A stretch of DNA of 9,307 bases from Saprospirales bacterium. GTDB lineage: Bacteria > Bacteroidota > Bacteroidia > Chitinophagales > Saprospiraceae. This document shows positions 1 through 7,308 of this stretch, piece by piece; position 1 is the stretch's first letter, and every line of letters starts with the position of its first letter. The notes beneath the pieces were generated by a model, which saw only the letters and a list, made by a program, of their open reading frames with translations, made no database searches and was not told the origin of the DNA. The DNA is taken from positions 1-9,307 of the forward strand of contig PWJP01000062.1 of assembly GCA_003559985.1 (NCBI GenBank), read 5' to 3'. The position numbers were made by a program, and so were the translations under genes.

Positions 1-30
1 AACAGCTACCTCCACGACAATGTCGATTAA
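1..30 (+). CDS. Possible C-terminal tail of a plus-strand gene entering from the left
   Basis: Frame 1 reads NSYLHDNVD and then TAA at 28-30. A strong intrinsic terminator oriented for plus-strand transcription lies 60 bp downstream, with no other plus-strand gene before it, so a plus-strand gene probably ends in or just before the window. Nine residues are too few to identify a family. The other two plus frames are also open over these first bases, so the choice of frame is an inference. Confidence 0.3.
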   Translation, partial: NSYLHDNVD

Positions 31-89
31 AGATTTACGTCTTTTTATATTCTCATTTATTTTTTCATGAGATTGGTTTATTGGTTATC

Positions 90-122
90 AAAAGTCCGGG
101 CAAAAGTGTCCGGACTTTTTTT
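90..122 (+). terminator. Strong rho-independent terminator, possibly bidirectional
   Basis: A perfect 10-bp stem (AAAAGTCCGG at 90-99 with CCGGACTTTT at 110-119) encloses a 10-nt loop and runs into a T tract extending to 122. This is a textbook intrinsic terminator for plus-strand transcription from the gene left of the window. Because the stem begins with AAAA, the minus-strand copy also ends in a short TTTT, so it may end the antiporter transcript too, whose stop codon lies about 60 bp away. Termination in the minus direction should be weaker. Confidence 0.85.
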
Positions 123-179
123 GTAAAGGGGCAGACTGGTTTGATTCAAATCAACCCTGGTTTATTTCCGCTATTGTAA

Positions 180-2237
180 TTATTCCTCCAGTTCTGCTCT
201 GGCGCCAAGCCGGTTGATAACAATCCAAAATACTATCCCACCAGCGGCGAAGAGAATAAGTGATACCATCCATCCCCCTCCCAGAAAGGTCGATAAAAAG
301 GAGGCTGCCAGAGCAAAAATTCCCACGCTCAATGCATAGGGCAACTGTGTCCTCACATGTTCGATGTGGTCGCAGCCGGAAGCCAATGAACTCAAGATGG
401 TCGTATCTGACAGCGGAGAACAGTGGTCTCCGAGAACGGATGCAGCCAGTATGATGGATATTACATTGAGCATAATTTCAACAGTGAGCTCTGTGTCAAT
501 ACCCGCCGCCGTGCAGACAGCGTAAGTGGCCGGAATGGCTATCGGATATAAAATGGCCATGGTGCTCCAGGAAGAACCTGTACTGAAAGCCGTAAAAGCG
601 GCAATTAAAAATACCAATGGTGGTATCAAATAGGGGCTTATATTGCCCTGTAGCAATCCGGCCAGATAATCTGCCGTCCCCAAATCCTGCGTTATCAATG
701 CCAAACCCCAGGCGAGGGCAAGTATCGTCACCGCTGGTAGCATACTTTTCATGCCTCTTCCAAATGACTCCATACCCTCAAAAATGCCCATCAGATTTTG
801 GTAAAAGGTCATCAAAAGGGCTACAGTTACTGCAAGAGCCGAGGCCCAAAGCAATGATGCAAATGGATCAGAATATCCAATCACCAGCCCCAGTTTTTGT
901 AAAAAGCCGGCCTCCTCTCCCAAAGTAATGGCGGCCGCTTCCCAGGCTGCAGCTCGCGAAAAAAGACTGTCGATGACCCCGTCCCCAGCCATATCTGCAT
1001 GAAGCCCCTGCAACCCGGTGTAGTAAAGTCCAATAATCGCGGTTAAGATGAGTGTAAGGATAGGAACGACCGCATTGTACCAGCGGTGTGGAATGCCTTT
1101 TTTTGGCTCGAGTTCATCTTCTTCAAGTTTTTGATCTTTTTCTCCGGCAGCTCCTTTTTCTTCTGCCGTTAGTGCCTTCTGCTCAGCCTTAAACATGGGA
1201 CCGTAATCTCTCCCCGTCCACAGTATGATAAAGACAAACAAAAGGGTCATAAAGGGGTAAAAGGAATACTTTAGGGATGCCAGGAAAATGGCGTAAACGG
1301 ACTGCCCCAATTCGATATCTATGTGGATAATACCCGATTGAATGTAACTCAACTCGGCGCCGACCCAGGTGGTAATCAAAGCGACCGCAGCTATCGGGGC
1401 AGCGGTACTATCGACAATGTAGGCGAGTTTTTCCCTGGATATTTTATATGCATCGGTGAGTTTGCGCATGGTACTTCCCACAATCAGGGTGTTGGCATAG
1501 TCGTCAAAAAACAACAGCAAGCCCATGAAATAGCCGGTGAGTTTGGTACTTCTTCGGGTCTTCGCGTAGGGCACTATTTTATTGATTACTCCCTGCATAC
1601 CTCCGTTGTTGGAAATAATGGCCACGGTGCTTCCAATTAACAGGGAGAGCAGTATGATGGAAAGGTGGTAGGGGTCGTTAAGGGCTCCGAGAACATAGGT
1701 GTCCATGGTCCTTAAAAAGGCAGTCAGGACTGAATCGAAGTACATTCCTGTGGCGATAAACGCACCGGAAAGTATTCCAAGTGAGAGGGATATGATCACC
1801 TCCCTAAAAACCAATGCAAGTCCAATCGCCAGTAAGGGGGGAAACAAACTCAGCCAAAGTGGTATCTTTCGCAAACGCACCAGTCCTTCCGAATCCAGGG
1901 ATAAATGGTATATCTGCAGACTGGTATAATGGCCGGGCTCCATAAAGAAAAACAATTCACCTTTTCGCGTCAAATCTATATTCAATGGAGCCATCCCATT
2001 GATCATCAAAAAGGTGTCGGGCTCGCCGTTGATCTCCAAAACAATGGGCATCTCATCCGTATGGCCGCTTACCAGAAATAAATTTTTCCTGTTTTGATCT
2101 GTTTTGACAGTTATTTCCTCCTCAATCTGGAATTCCGGAGCGTCCTTTTCCGTTTCACTGTGAAGTGATTGCGGTGCAATTGGAATTAGGATTGCGATTA
2201 GCGCAATAACTTTGTAAATTTTGTAAATTTGAGCCAT
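180..2237 (-). CDS. Na+/H+ antiporter, NhaC family, with N-terminal extracytoplasmic domain
   Basis: A 685-aa inner-membrane secondary transporter, probably exchanging cytoplasmic Na+ for external protons for salt and pH homeostasis. Residues 1-27 form a signal peptide (basic start, hydrophobic core, then SLHS). Residues 28-124 are soluble and beta-rich. From about 126 to 680 there are roughly a dozen hydrophobic segments typical of the Na_H_antiporter (NhaC) family. Family-like motifs include FFDDYAN (243-249), VDSTAAPIAA (275-284), FSTGSSWST (551-559) and GDHCSPLSDTT (603-613), followed by HVRTQLPYAL. A charged loop, about 350-382, is probably cytoplasmic. The start at 2237 is favoured because it supplies the complete signal peptide and has AGGGGGTG upstream. 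Substrate is not proven: some relatives exchange organic acids such as malate and lactate, so the antiport class is surer than the ion. The gene is divergent from the FG-GAP gene. Confidence 0.9.
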   Translation of the reverse strand: MAQIYKIYKVIALIAILIPIAPQSLHSETEKDAPEFQIEEEITVKTDQNRKNLFLVSGHTDEMPIVLEINGEPDTFLMINGMAPLNIDLTRKGELFFFMEPGHYTSLQIYHLSLDSEGLVRLRKIPLWLSLFPPLLAIGLALVFREVIISLSLGILSGAFIATGMYFDSVLTAFLRTMDTYVLGALNDPYHLSIILLSLLIGSTVAIISNNGGMQGVINKIVPYAKTRRSTKLTGYFMGLLLFFDDYANTLIVGSTMRKLTDAYKISREKLAYIVDSTAAPIAAVALITTWVGAELSYIQSGIIHIDIELGQSVYAIFLASLKYSFYPFMTLLFVFIILWTGRDYGPMFKAEQKALTAEEKGAAGEKDQKLEEDELEPKKGIPHRWYNAVVPILTLILTAIIGLYYTGLQGLHADMAGDGVIDSLFSRAAAWEAAAITLGEEAGFLQKLGLVIGYSDPFASLLWASALAVTVALLMTFYQNLMGIFEGMESFGRGMKSMLPAVTILALAWGLALITQDLGTADYLAGLLQGNISPYLIPPLVFLIAAFTAFSTGSSWSTMAILYPIAIPATYAVCTAAGIDTELTVEIMLNVISIILAASVLGDHCSPLSDTTILSSLASGCDHIEHVRTQLPYALSVGIFALAASFLSTFLGGGWMVSLILFAAGGIVFWIVINRLGARAELEE
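2207..2231 (+). promoter_or_regulatory. Two Bacteroidota -7 elements (TAnnTTTG) for the FG-GAP gene
   Basis: The plus strand carries TAACTTTG at 2207-2214 and TAAATTTG at 2224-2231, both exact matches to the TAnnTTTG element recognised by the Bacteroidota housekeeping sigma factor. The second would start transcription near 2238, giving a leader of about 55 nt before the ATG at 2294. No clean TTTG -33 element sits at the usual distance. Both elements lie inside the N-terminal codons of the opposite-strand antiporter gene. Confidence 0.45.
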
Positions 2238-2242
2238 GCTTT

Positions 2243-2262
2243 CACCCCCTTTTATTCAGGGG
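2243..2262 (-). promoter_or_regulatory. Strong Shine-Dalgarno of the antiporter gene within a small hairpin
   Basis: On the minus strand AGGGGGTG (2250 down to 2243) stands 5 bases before the ATG at 2237, the strongest Shine-Dalgarno of any gene in the window. Just upstream, CCCCT (2262-2258) can pair with AGGGG (2250-2246) across a 7-nt loop, hiding part of the site. The complementarity is visible in the sequence; a regulatory role is inference. Confidence 0.5.
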
Positions 2263-2293
2263 TTAAGATAGGAACTTTTTTAAATACCGCATT

Positions 2294-4582
2294 ATGATGA
2301 CAAAATTACTGTTGACAATAGCCGCCCTGGTTTTTGCTGCATTCTCCTTGAATGGGCAGGCTTTCGAGAAGATTTCCTTTGCGGTGACCATCGATGGAAA
2401 GGAGTTGAAGCACCCCTTCGCCGGTGGACTCAACAATCCGCAGTTTTCCAATCGCGACATCACCAGGGATGGGAAAAACGAATTGGTGGTTTTTGACAGG
2501 GACGGAGCCAAAGTGCTGGTTTTTGTAAACAAAGGTCAGGAAGGAGAACCGGAATACCACTACGACCCCGATCTCTCATCCATTTTTCCAGAGATGAGAA
2601 ACTTCATGCTGCTGCGCGACTACAACAACAATGGTGTTCCCGACATCTTTACCTATTCCCAAATTCCAGGTATTCCGGGAATACAGGTTTATACGGGAAT
2701 TGTGGAGGATGGCTCTCTGAGTTTTGAGTTGCTCGAACTGGATCAAACCTTTGGTCATAATGTGCTAGCTTTTAGAGATGGCAGTGGACAGGCCAATATC
2801 AATGTGTTGAGTATTGATATTCCTGATATTATAGACGTGGATGGCGATGGCGATTTGGATGTTGTAGTTTTCAGTCCGGCAGGTGGAACGGTTCAATACT
2901 ACAGAAATAGAACAGTGGAAGAGGGCCGCGAGCCCCACGAGTTTATTTTCAGACTCGAAGACCACTGTTGGGGAAAGTTTTTTGAGGAGGATTTTTCCGG
3001 CGAGATATTCTTAAGTGATGATCCCAATAGCTGCGCCTCCTGGAATTTTGAAGGCTCAGCAGAACCCCGCCATGCCGGATCTACCATTGCACTTTTTGAC
3101 GAACAGGGCAACGGACTGTACGATGCGCTGATAGGTGATTTGGCCACTGATGAAATCGCCTTCCTCCGAAACGGGGGAACCAGCAATAATGCCTTTATGG
3201 TGGAGGTGGAAATCAATTATCCACCCTATGACGTTCCGGTGGATCTCCCCACATTTGTCGCTCCATTTATTGTAGATGTAACCGGTGATGGGCGCAATGA
3301 CCTCATTGTTGCACCCAATGGGGCAGAGGGATTTGGAGAAACCAAAGACGTGGCCTGGTTCTATCAAAATGTGGGCACAGGGGATGAATATGTTTTTGAA
3401 CTACAGCAAAAAGATTTTCTCGTGGGCGATATGATCGATGTGGGATCCCGCTCTCACGTGGCCGTGGTCGATGTAGATGGTGATGGTTTACTGGACCTGG
3501 TAGTGGGGACAATGGGCCTCTATGTAAGTCCGCAGGAAAGAGATGCATCGCTGTATTGGTACAGAAATGTCGGCACAGCTGAAGAGCCTGAGTTCCGGCT
3601 TGAAGATACAGACCTGTTCGGTATGAATCAATTTACCTCCAGTGCACGGGCTTTTGCCCCTGTCTTTTACGACATGACCGGCAATGGCGCCAAAGATGTT
3701 ATAGTGGGTGACAATCGCGGAAGACTGTTTTTTGGCGAAAATGTAAATGGTCCGGGTGAGCCAATTCAAGTGAATACGTGGGAGTACCCCTGGATGGATA
3801 TCGATGTGGGGCAATTTGCCCGCCCCGCCGTGGCAGATCTCAATGGTGACGGACTCCCGGATTTAATTTTGGGGGAACAGAATGCCAACAATGTCGATAA
3901 TATGCGCTGTGGCAATGTCAATTATTTTCAAAACATCGGAACAGCTGAAAATCCCGAGTTTGCCTCCGATGAATTTGAAGCCCCCAACAATCCCTGTCTC
4001 GCAGGTATTTTGACGGTGCCGGGAAATCAATTTCGCGGCTTTAGCGCCCCCTCCTTTTACGAATCCGACGACGGGCTTATCATGCTTGTCGGAGGACTGG
4101 ACGGAAAGCTGAAAATGTACCGGGATATCAATCCCGCTCCCGGCCATGTCCAGGACGCTGAAACAGAGTTTTTTGGAGAGATCAATGTAGGGTCATTTTC
4201 TCAGGCAGTTTTAGAGGATTTAAACGGGAATGGACTTTTGGAAGTGGTGGTAGCGAACCAGCGAGGTGGACTTGAGATTTTCGCCACTGACCTGCCGGCC
4301 AAAGAACCGGTAAGTGTGGAGGAGATAGACCAGGCCCCATTCAGCCCGGAACTGTTCCCAAATCCAGCCGGAGAATCCTACACCCTCAGCTTCCCCGAGT
4401 CCGGTTTTTCCAAAGCAGAAATCAGCGTTTACGATCTCACCGGCAAAATAGTGGATCGCCATACACAGGGAAGCTCGATTCAAACCTTCAGCACAAAGAA
4501 TCTCGATTCGGGCATTTACTTTATTAGTATCCGGGATTCAGGTGGTCAATCGGTCAATCTGAAACTCGTGGTTCAGAAGTGA
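2294..4582 (+). CDS. Secreted FG-GAP/VCBS repeat protein with T9SS C-terminal sorting domain
   Basis: A 762-aa exported protein. Residues 1-23 are a signal peptide ending FSLNGQA. The body is built of FG-GAP/VCBS-like repeats, seen as Asp-rich loops of the calcium-binding type beginning at about residues 55, 109, 181, 269, 328, 393, 460, 515 and 642; examples are DVDGDGDLDVVVF, DVDGDGLLDLVVG and DLNGDGLPDLILG. Such repeats usually fold into integrin-alpha-like beta-propellers. Residues 684-762 match a type A T9SS sorting domain: SPELFPNPAGESYTL, then SVYDLTGKIV, then LDSGIYFISI and a final LKLVVQK. The protein should cross the outer membrane by T9SS and be released or surface-anchored. No catalytic domain is visible; adhesion or glycan binding is possible but unproven. 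ATGs at 2294 and 2297 are both usable. There is no clear Shine-Dalgarno, which is normal in this phylum. Confidence 0.9.
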   Translation: MMTKLLLTIAALVFAAFSLNGQAFEKISFAVTIDGKELKHPFAGGLNNPQFSNRDITRDGKNELVVFDRDGAKVLVFVNKGQEGEPEYHYDPDLSSIFPEMRNFMLLRDYNNNGVPDIFTYSQIPGIPGIQVYTGIVEDGSLSFELLELDQTFGHNVLAFRDGSGQANINVLSIDIPDIIDVDGDGDLDVVVFSPAGGTVQYYRNRTVEEGREPHEFIFRLEDHCWGKFFEEDFSGEIFLSDDPNSCASWNFEGSAEPRHAGSTIALFDEQGNGLYDALIGDLATDEIAFLRNGGTSNNAFMVEVEINYPPYDVPVDLPTFVAPFIVDVTGDGRNDLIVAPNGAEGFGETKDVAWFYQNVGTGDEYVFELQQKDFLVGDMIDVGSRSHVAVVDVDGDGLLDLVVGTMGLYVSPQERDASLYWYRNVGTAEEPEFRLEDTDLFGMNQFTSSARAFAPVFYDMTGNGAKDVIVGDNRGRLFFGENVNGPGEPIQVNTWEYPWMDIDVGQFARPAVADLNGDGLPDLILGEQNANNVDNMRCGNVNYFQNIGTAENPEFASDEFEAPNNPCLAGILTVPGNQFRGFSAPSFYESDDGLIMLVGGLDGKLKMYRDINPAPGHVQDAETEFFGEINVGSFSQAVLEDLNGNGLLEVVVANQRGGLEIFATDLPAKEPVSVEEIDQAPFSPELFPNPAGESYTLSFPESGFSKAEISVYDLTGKIVDRHTQGSSIQTFSTKNLDSGIYFISIRDSGGQSVNLKLVVQK
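2301..2308 (-). promoter_or_regulatory. Bacteroidota -7 element (TAnnTTTG) for the antiporter gene
   Basis: The plus strand reads CAAAATTA, so the minus strand reads TAATTTTG, an exact TAnnTTTG match. It lies about 64 bp upstream of the antiporter ATG, inside codons 3-5 of the divergent FG-GAP gene. Transcription would start near 2294. No convincing -33 element is visible. Confidence 0.4.
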
Positions 4583-4639
4583 TGCATTGCAGGCTTTATT
4601 TGAATTCTAGTGAGGATTAGTGGTTTGAAACGCAATTTA

Positions 4640-4673
4640 CTCCGGGGCTACGGCTGAAATTAGCGGCCCTGAG
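4640..4673 (+). other. Hairpin in the FG-GAP/pheT intergenic region
   Basis: CTC (4640-4642), GGG (4644-4646) and GCTA (4647-4650) pair with TAGC (4661-4664), CCC (4667-4669) and GAG (4671-4673), giving ten base pairs with one mismatch, a 2-nt bulge (GG) and a 10-nt loop. No T run follows, so it is not a standard intrinsic terminator. It sits upstream of the likely pheT start site and so would belong to the 3' end of the FG-GAP transcript, where it might protect the end or mark a processed terminus. Confidence 0.4.
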
Positions 4674-4696
4674 TTCTCCATTCTGGTTTCTAAAGC

Positions 4697-4704
4697 TATC
4701 TTTG
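4697..4704 (+). promoter_or_regulatory. Promoter -7 element (TATCTTTG) of pheT
   Basis: TATCTTTG is an exact match to the Bacteroidota TAnnTTTG element. It ends 26 bp before the pheT ATG, giving a predicted leader of about 20 nt. That is too short for a T-box or an attenuator peptide. A -33 TTTG is not evident. No Shine-Dalgarno is seen before the ATG. Confidence 0.55.
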
Positions 4705-4730
4705 CGCCTTGAATTAAGAACTTTTCTCCA

Positions 4731-7157
4731 ATGAATATTTCATACAACTGGCTGAAACAATACCTGAATACCGATCACTCTGTAGATCGAATGTCTGAAA
4801 TACTGACATCAATCGGACTCGAAGTCGAGGGAGTGAAAGAATTTTCCTCCATACCGGGAGGTCTAAAAGGACTTGTGGTGGGAGAGGTGCTCGAATGCGG
4901 CTCCCATCCCAATGCAGATAAGCTATCTGTTACCAAAGTAGATGTCGGAGACGGTGAGGCACCCCTTAATATCGTCTGCGGTGCGCCCAATGTAGCTGCC
5001 GGTCAAAAGGTGGTGGTGGCAGGAGTTGGCTCCACGATTTACCCCAATGAGGGTGAGCCTTTTGACATAAAAAAGGCTAAGATCAGAGGGGAGCGCTCAG
5101 CGGGTATGATATGTTCTGAAGACGAAATTGGCGTTGGGACTAGCCGGGATGGCATTATAGTGTTGGACCCATCCATTAAAGCCGGAACTCAGGCTAGCGA
5201 AGTCTATAAAGTGGAGAAAGATTTCATATTCGATATTGGATTGACTCCCAATAGATCAGATGCCACTTCCCACATCGGTGTTGCGGAGGATGTTTTGGCG
5301 TGGCTGCGGGTGAATGAAAACTATCAAGAGGATATCAATTATCCAGAACTGAAGGGATTTGAAGAGGGACCGGAGGTGGATTTTACAGTGCAAATCGAAG
5401 ATGAAAAAGCCTGTCCGCGGTACTCCGGTTTATTGATAAAAAATGTGAAGGTCGGGGAGAGTCCCGAATGGCTTCAGACGCGCCTTAAATCCATCGGTGC
5501 CAGACCAGTCAATAATGTCGTGGATATTACCAATTTTATTTTGCATGAATTCGGACAACCCCTTCATGCTTTTGACCTGAAAAAAATCAAGGGCAATGGC
5601 ATCGTTGTCACCCAATTGCCCGCCGGAACCAGTTTTACCACCCTCGACGAAAAAGAGCGGAAACTCGATGCAGAGGACCTGATGATATGCAATGCTGAGC
5701 GCGAACCCCTTTGTATTGCCGGGGTTTTTGGAGGTCTAGGAAGTGGGGTGGATGAAAATACCACAGACCTGTTTTTAGAGTCGGCCCATTTTGATGCGAC
5801 CTCAGTTAGAAAAACCAGTACGAGGCACTTGCTGAGAACCGATGCTGCCAAAATTTTTGAAAAGGGATCGGACCCTGAGATCACCCTGAAGGCACTTAAA
5901 AGAGCCGCTTTGCTAATCGGTGAAATCGCCGGTGGAGAACCCGCATCCCAACTATTCGACCTCTATCCGTCACCCCTTTCTCCTGTTGTCATCGAGCTTA
6001 AGACCGAAAGGGTGCGAAAACTGACCGGTGCACCCATGACAGATGAGGAAATCCTGGAAATCCTTCAGGCCATGAACATGAAAACCCAATCTGAGGAAGA
6101 TGGCAAACTCAGGGTTTTTGTTCCCACCAATAAATCTGATGTGACCAGGGAGGCAGACCTGGTGGAGGAAATTCTCCGAATTTATGGATATGACAGAGTG
6201 CCCTTTAGCAACAGCGTCAATATTCCCCTGATTCCGGGCAACTTCCCCGACAAACATCTGGTTGGCAACAGAATTGCCGACTACCTCAGTTCCAGGGGAC
6301 TGCTGCAATCCATGAACCTCTCCCTCGTAAAGTCGGATTGGTATAAAGAAGGAAAGGAGGAGCTGGTTTTTATTCACAATACCTCTAATGAAAGCCTCAA
6401 TGTGATGAGGCCGGATTTATTGCACTCCTCCCTGGCTACAGTGGCTTATAATCTAAACAGACAGCAAACCGATCTTCGTCTCTACGAAATTGGGAAATCC
6501 TACAGCCAAAAGGATGGCAAAATTTCCGAAAAGGAACACCTGGCAATTGCCTTGTCGGGCGATTGGATTACTGGTAACTGGAGACAAAAGACCGATCCCA
6601 CCAATTATCATTCCCTGGTGCATTTGGTAAAAAGTCTGACAGATCTCCTTGGAATGGAATCTCCTGAATTTACAAAACTGGATGCGCATCCGTGGTTTGA
6701 TTTTGGGGCAGAAATAGTTGTAAAGGGAAAAAAACTTGGTGTGGCAGGTAAGGTTGCCCATGGTGTTTGCGAAGTGCACGAGATCAGCGAGGAGGTGTTT
6801 TACGCAGATTTGGATTGGAACTTTTTGATTGAGACGGCACAAAAGACCAGGGTGGTTTCTACACCGGTGAGTAAGTTCCCCACTGTGAGCCGGGATCTGG
6901 CGTTGGTGGTTAATGAGGGCGTGGAGTTTAAGGCCATCGAATCCATTGTACTCAAAGCCGGAGGGCGGAAGGTGCATTCAGTTGGACTTTTTGACGTTTA
7001 CACCGATGAGGAAAGGCTCGGCCCCGGGAAAAAATCCTATGCGGTTAATATGCTGTTCTCCGACCCCAATAAGACCCTCAAAGACAAGGAGGTGGATAAA
7101 ATGGTCAAAAAAATGCTACACTCCCTCAAAAAAGAGGTGGGGGCGGAATTGAGATAA
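4731..7157 (+). CDS. pheT: Phenylalanine--tRNA ligase beta subunit
   Basis: An 808-aa cytoplasmic protein of normal bacterial PheT length. With PheS it forms an alpha2beta2 enzyme that charges tRNA-Phe; the beta subunit binds tRNA and edits mischarged Tyr-tRNA. Domains in order: N-terminal helix and EMAP-type tRNA-binding OB fold (about 40-150, with NADKLSVTKVDVG and VCGAPNV); B3/B4 editing region (about 210-400, with NNVVDITNFILHEFGQPLHAF at 261-281); B5 domain (about 418-490, with DVTREADLVEEILRIYGYD); catalytic-like core domain (about 505-700); C-terminal FDX-ACB anticodon-binding domain (about 711-808, with KFPTVSRDLALVV). Around 366-380 this protein has TDAAKIFEKGSDP where many bacterial homologues have TDASxRFERGxDP, a mild divergence. 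pheS is not adjacent, which is common in Bacteroidota. The start gives the canonical MNISYNWLKQY N-terminus. No terminator follows. Confidence 0.98.
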   Translation: MNISYNWLKQYLNTDHSVDRMSEILTSIGLEVEGVKEFSSIPGGLKGLVVGEVLECGSHPNADKLSVTKVDVGDGEAPLNIVCGAPNVAAGQKVVVAGVGSTIYPNEGEPFDIKKAKIRGERSAGMICSEDEIGVGTSRDGIIVLDPSIKAGTQASEVYKVEKDFIFDIGLTPNRSDATSHIGVAEDVLAWLRVNENYQEDINYPELKGFEEGPEVDFTVQIEDEKACPRYSGLLIKNVKVGESPEWLQTRLKSIGARPVNNVVDITNFILHEFGQPLHAFDLKKIKGNGIVVTQLPAGTSFTTLDEKERKLDAEDLMICNAEREPLCIAGVFGGLGSGVDENTTDLFLESAHFDATSVRKTSTRHLLRTDAAKIFEKGSDPEITLKALKRAALLIGEIAGGEPASQLFDLYPSPLSPVVIELKTERVRKLTGAPMTDEEILEILQAMNMKTQSEEDGKLRVFVPTNKSDVTREADLVEEILRIYGYDRVPFSNSVNIPLIPGNFPDKHLVGNRIADYLSSRGLLQSMNLSLVKSDWYKEGKEELVFIHNTSNESLNVMRPDLLHSSLATVAYNLNRQQTDLRLYEIGKSYSQKDGKISEKEHLAIALSGDWITGNWRQKTDPTNYHSLVHLVKSLTDLLGMESPEFTKLDAHPWFDFGAEIVVKGKKLGVAGKVAHGVCEVHEISEEVFYADLDWNFLIETAQKTRVVSTPVSKFPTVSRDLALVVNEGVEFKAIESIVLKAGGRKVHSVGLFDVYTDEERLGPGKKSYAVNMLFSDPNKTLKDKEVDKMVKKMLHSLKKEVGAELR

Positions 7158-7308
7158 TTTATCTGTGAAAATTAATTTAAGTGTAATATATTGGAATACA
7201 ATGATTAATGGTGGTTGATTGCCGGGTAAAGTAATTTCTGCGCAAAAAAATTATAAAAATTGTTAATAATTGGGTTAATTTTGCCAAATTACAGTTTTAA
7301 GAAGTACT
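7158..7308. other. AT-rich intergenic region after pheT
   Basis: This 151-bp gap is markedly AT-rich and holds no gene. A short imperfect palindrome (AGATA/TATCT, 7152-7164) overlaps the pheT stop but lacks a T run, so no intrinsic terminator is evident and read-through from pheT into the next genes is possible. The downstream end contains the promoter element described separately. Confidence 0.6.
7276..7283 (+). promoter_or_regulatory. Promoter -7 element (TAATTTTG) of the coiled-coil/zapA cluster
   Basis: TAATTTTG exactly matches TAnnTTTG and lies in an AT-rich stretch 25 bp before the ATG at 7309. Transcription would start near 7290, leaving a leader of about 20 nt. The nearest TTG upstream (7260-7262) is closer than the usual -33 spacing. 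This spacing to the start codon closely resembles the one at pheT. Confidence 0.55.

Noticed and set aside
29..44. Small AAAGA/TCTTT hairpin with a following T run
   Set aside because: The stem is only 5 bp and AT-rich, and a much stronger terminator lies just downstream at 90-122.
131..160. Possible tRNA T-arm-like sequence (GATTCAAATC)
   Set aside because: The five bases on each side of the TTCAAAT loop do not pair in T-arm register, and no acceptor stem, D-arm or anticodon arm is visible nearby.
1323..1640. Plus-strand open frame of 105 codons inside the antiporter gene
   Set aside because: It is antisense to codons for the conserved FFDDYAN and DSTAAP motifs of the antiporter; the product looks like a shadow translation.
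2450..4260. Repeated GATGGCGATGG-like DNA words as a possible DNA repeat array
   Set aside because: They are codons of the Asp-rich FG-GAP loops, irregularly spaced and diverged; the repetition is at protein level, and there is no CRISPR-like spacing.
6453..6977. Minus-strand open frame of 174 codons inside pheT
   Set aside because: It lies wholly within the strongly supported pheT gene, its translation has no recognisable domain and is rich in His, Cys and Phe as expected of a shadow frame.
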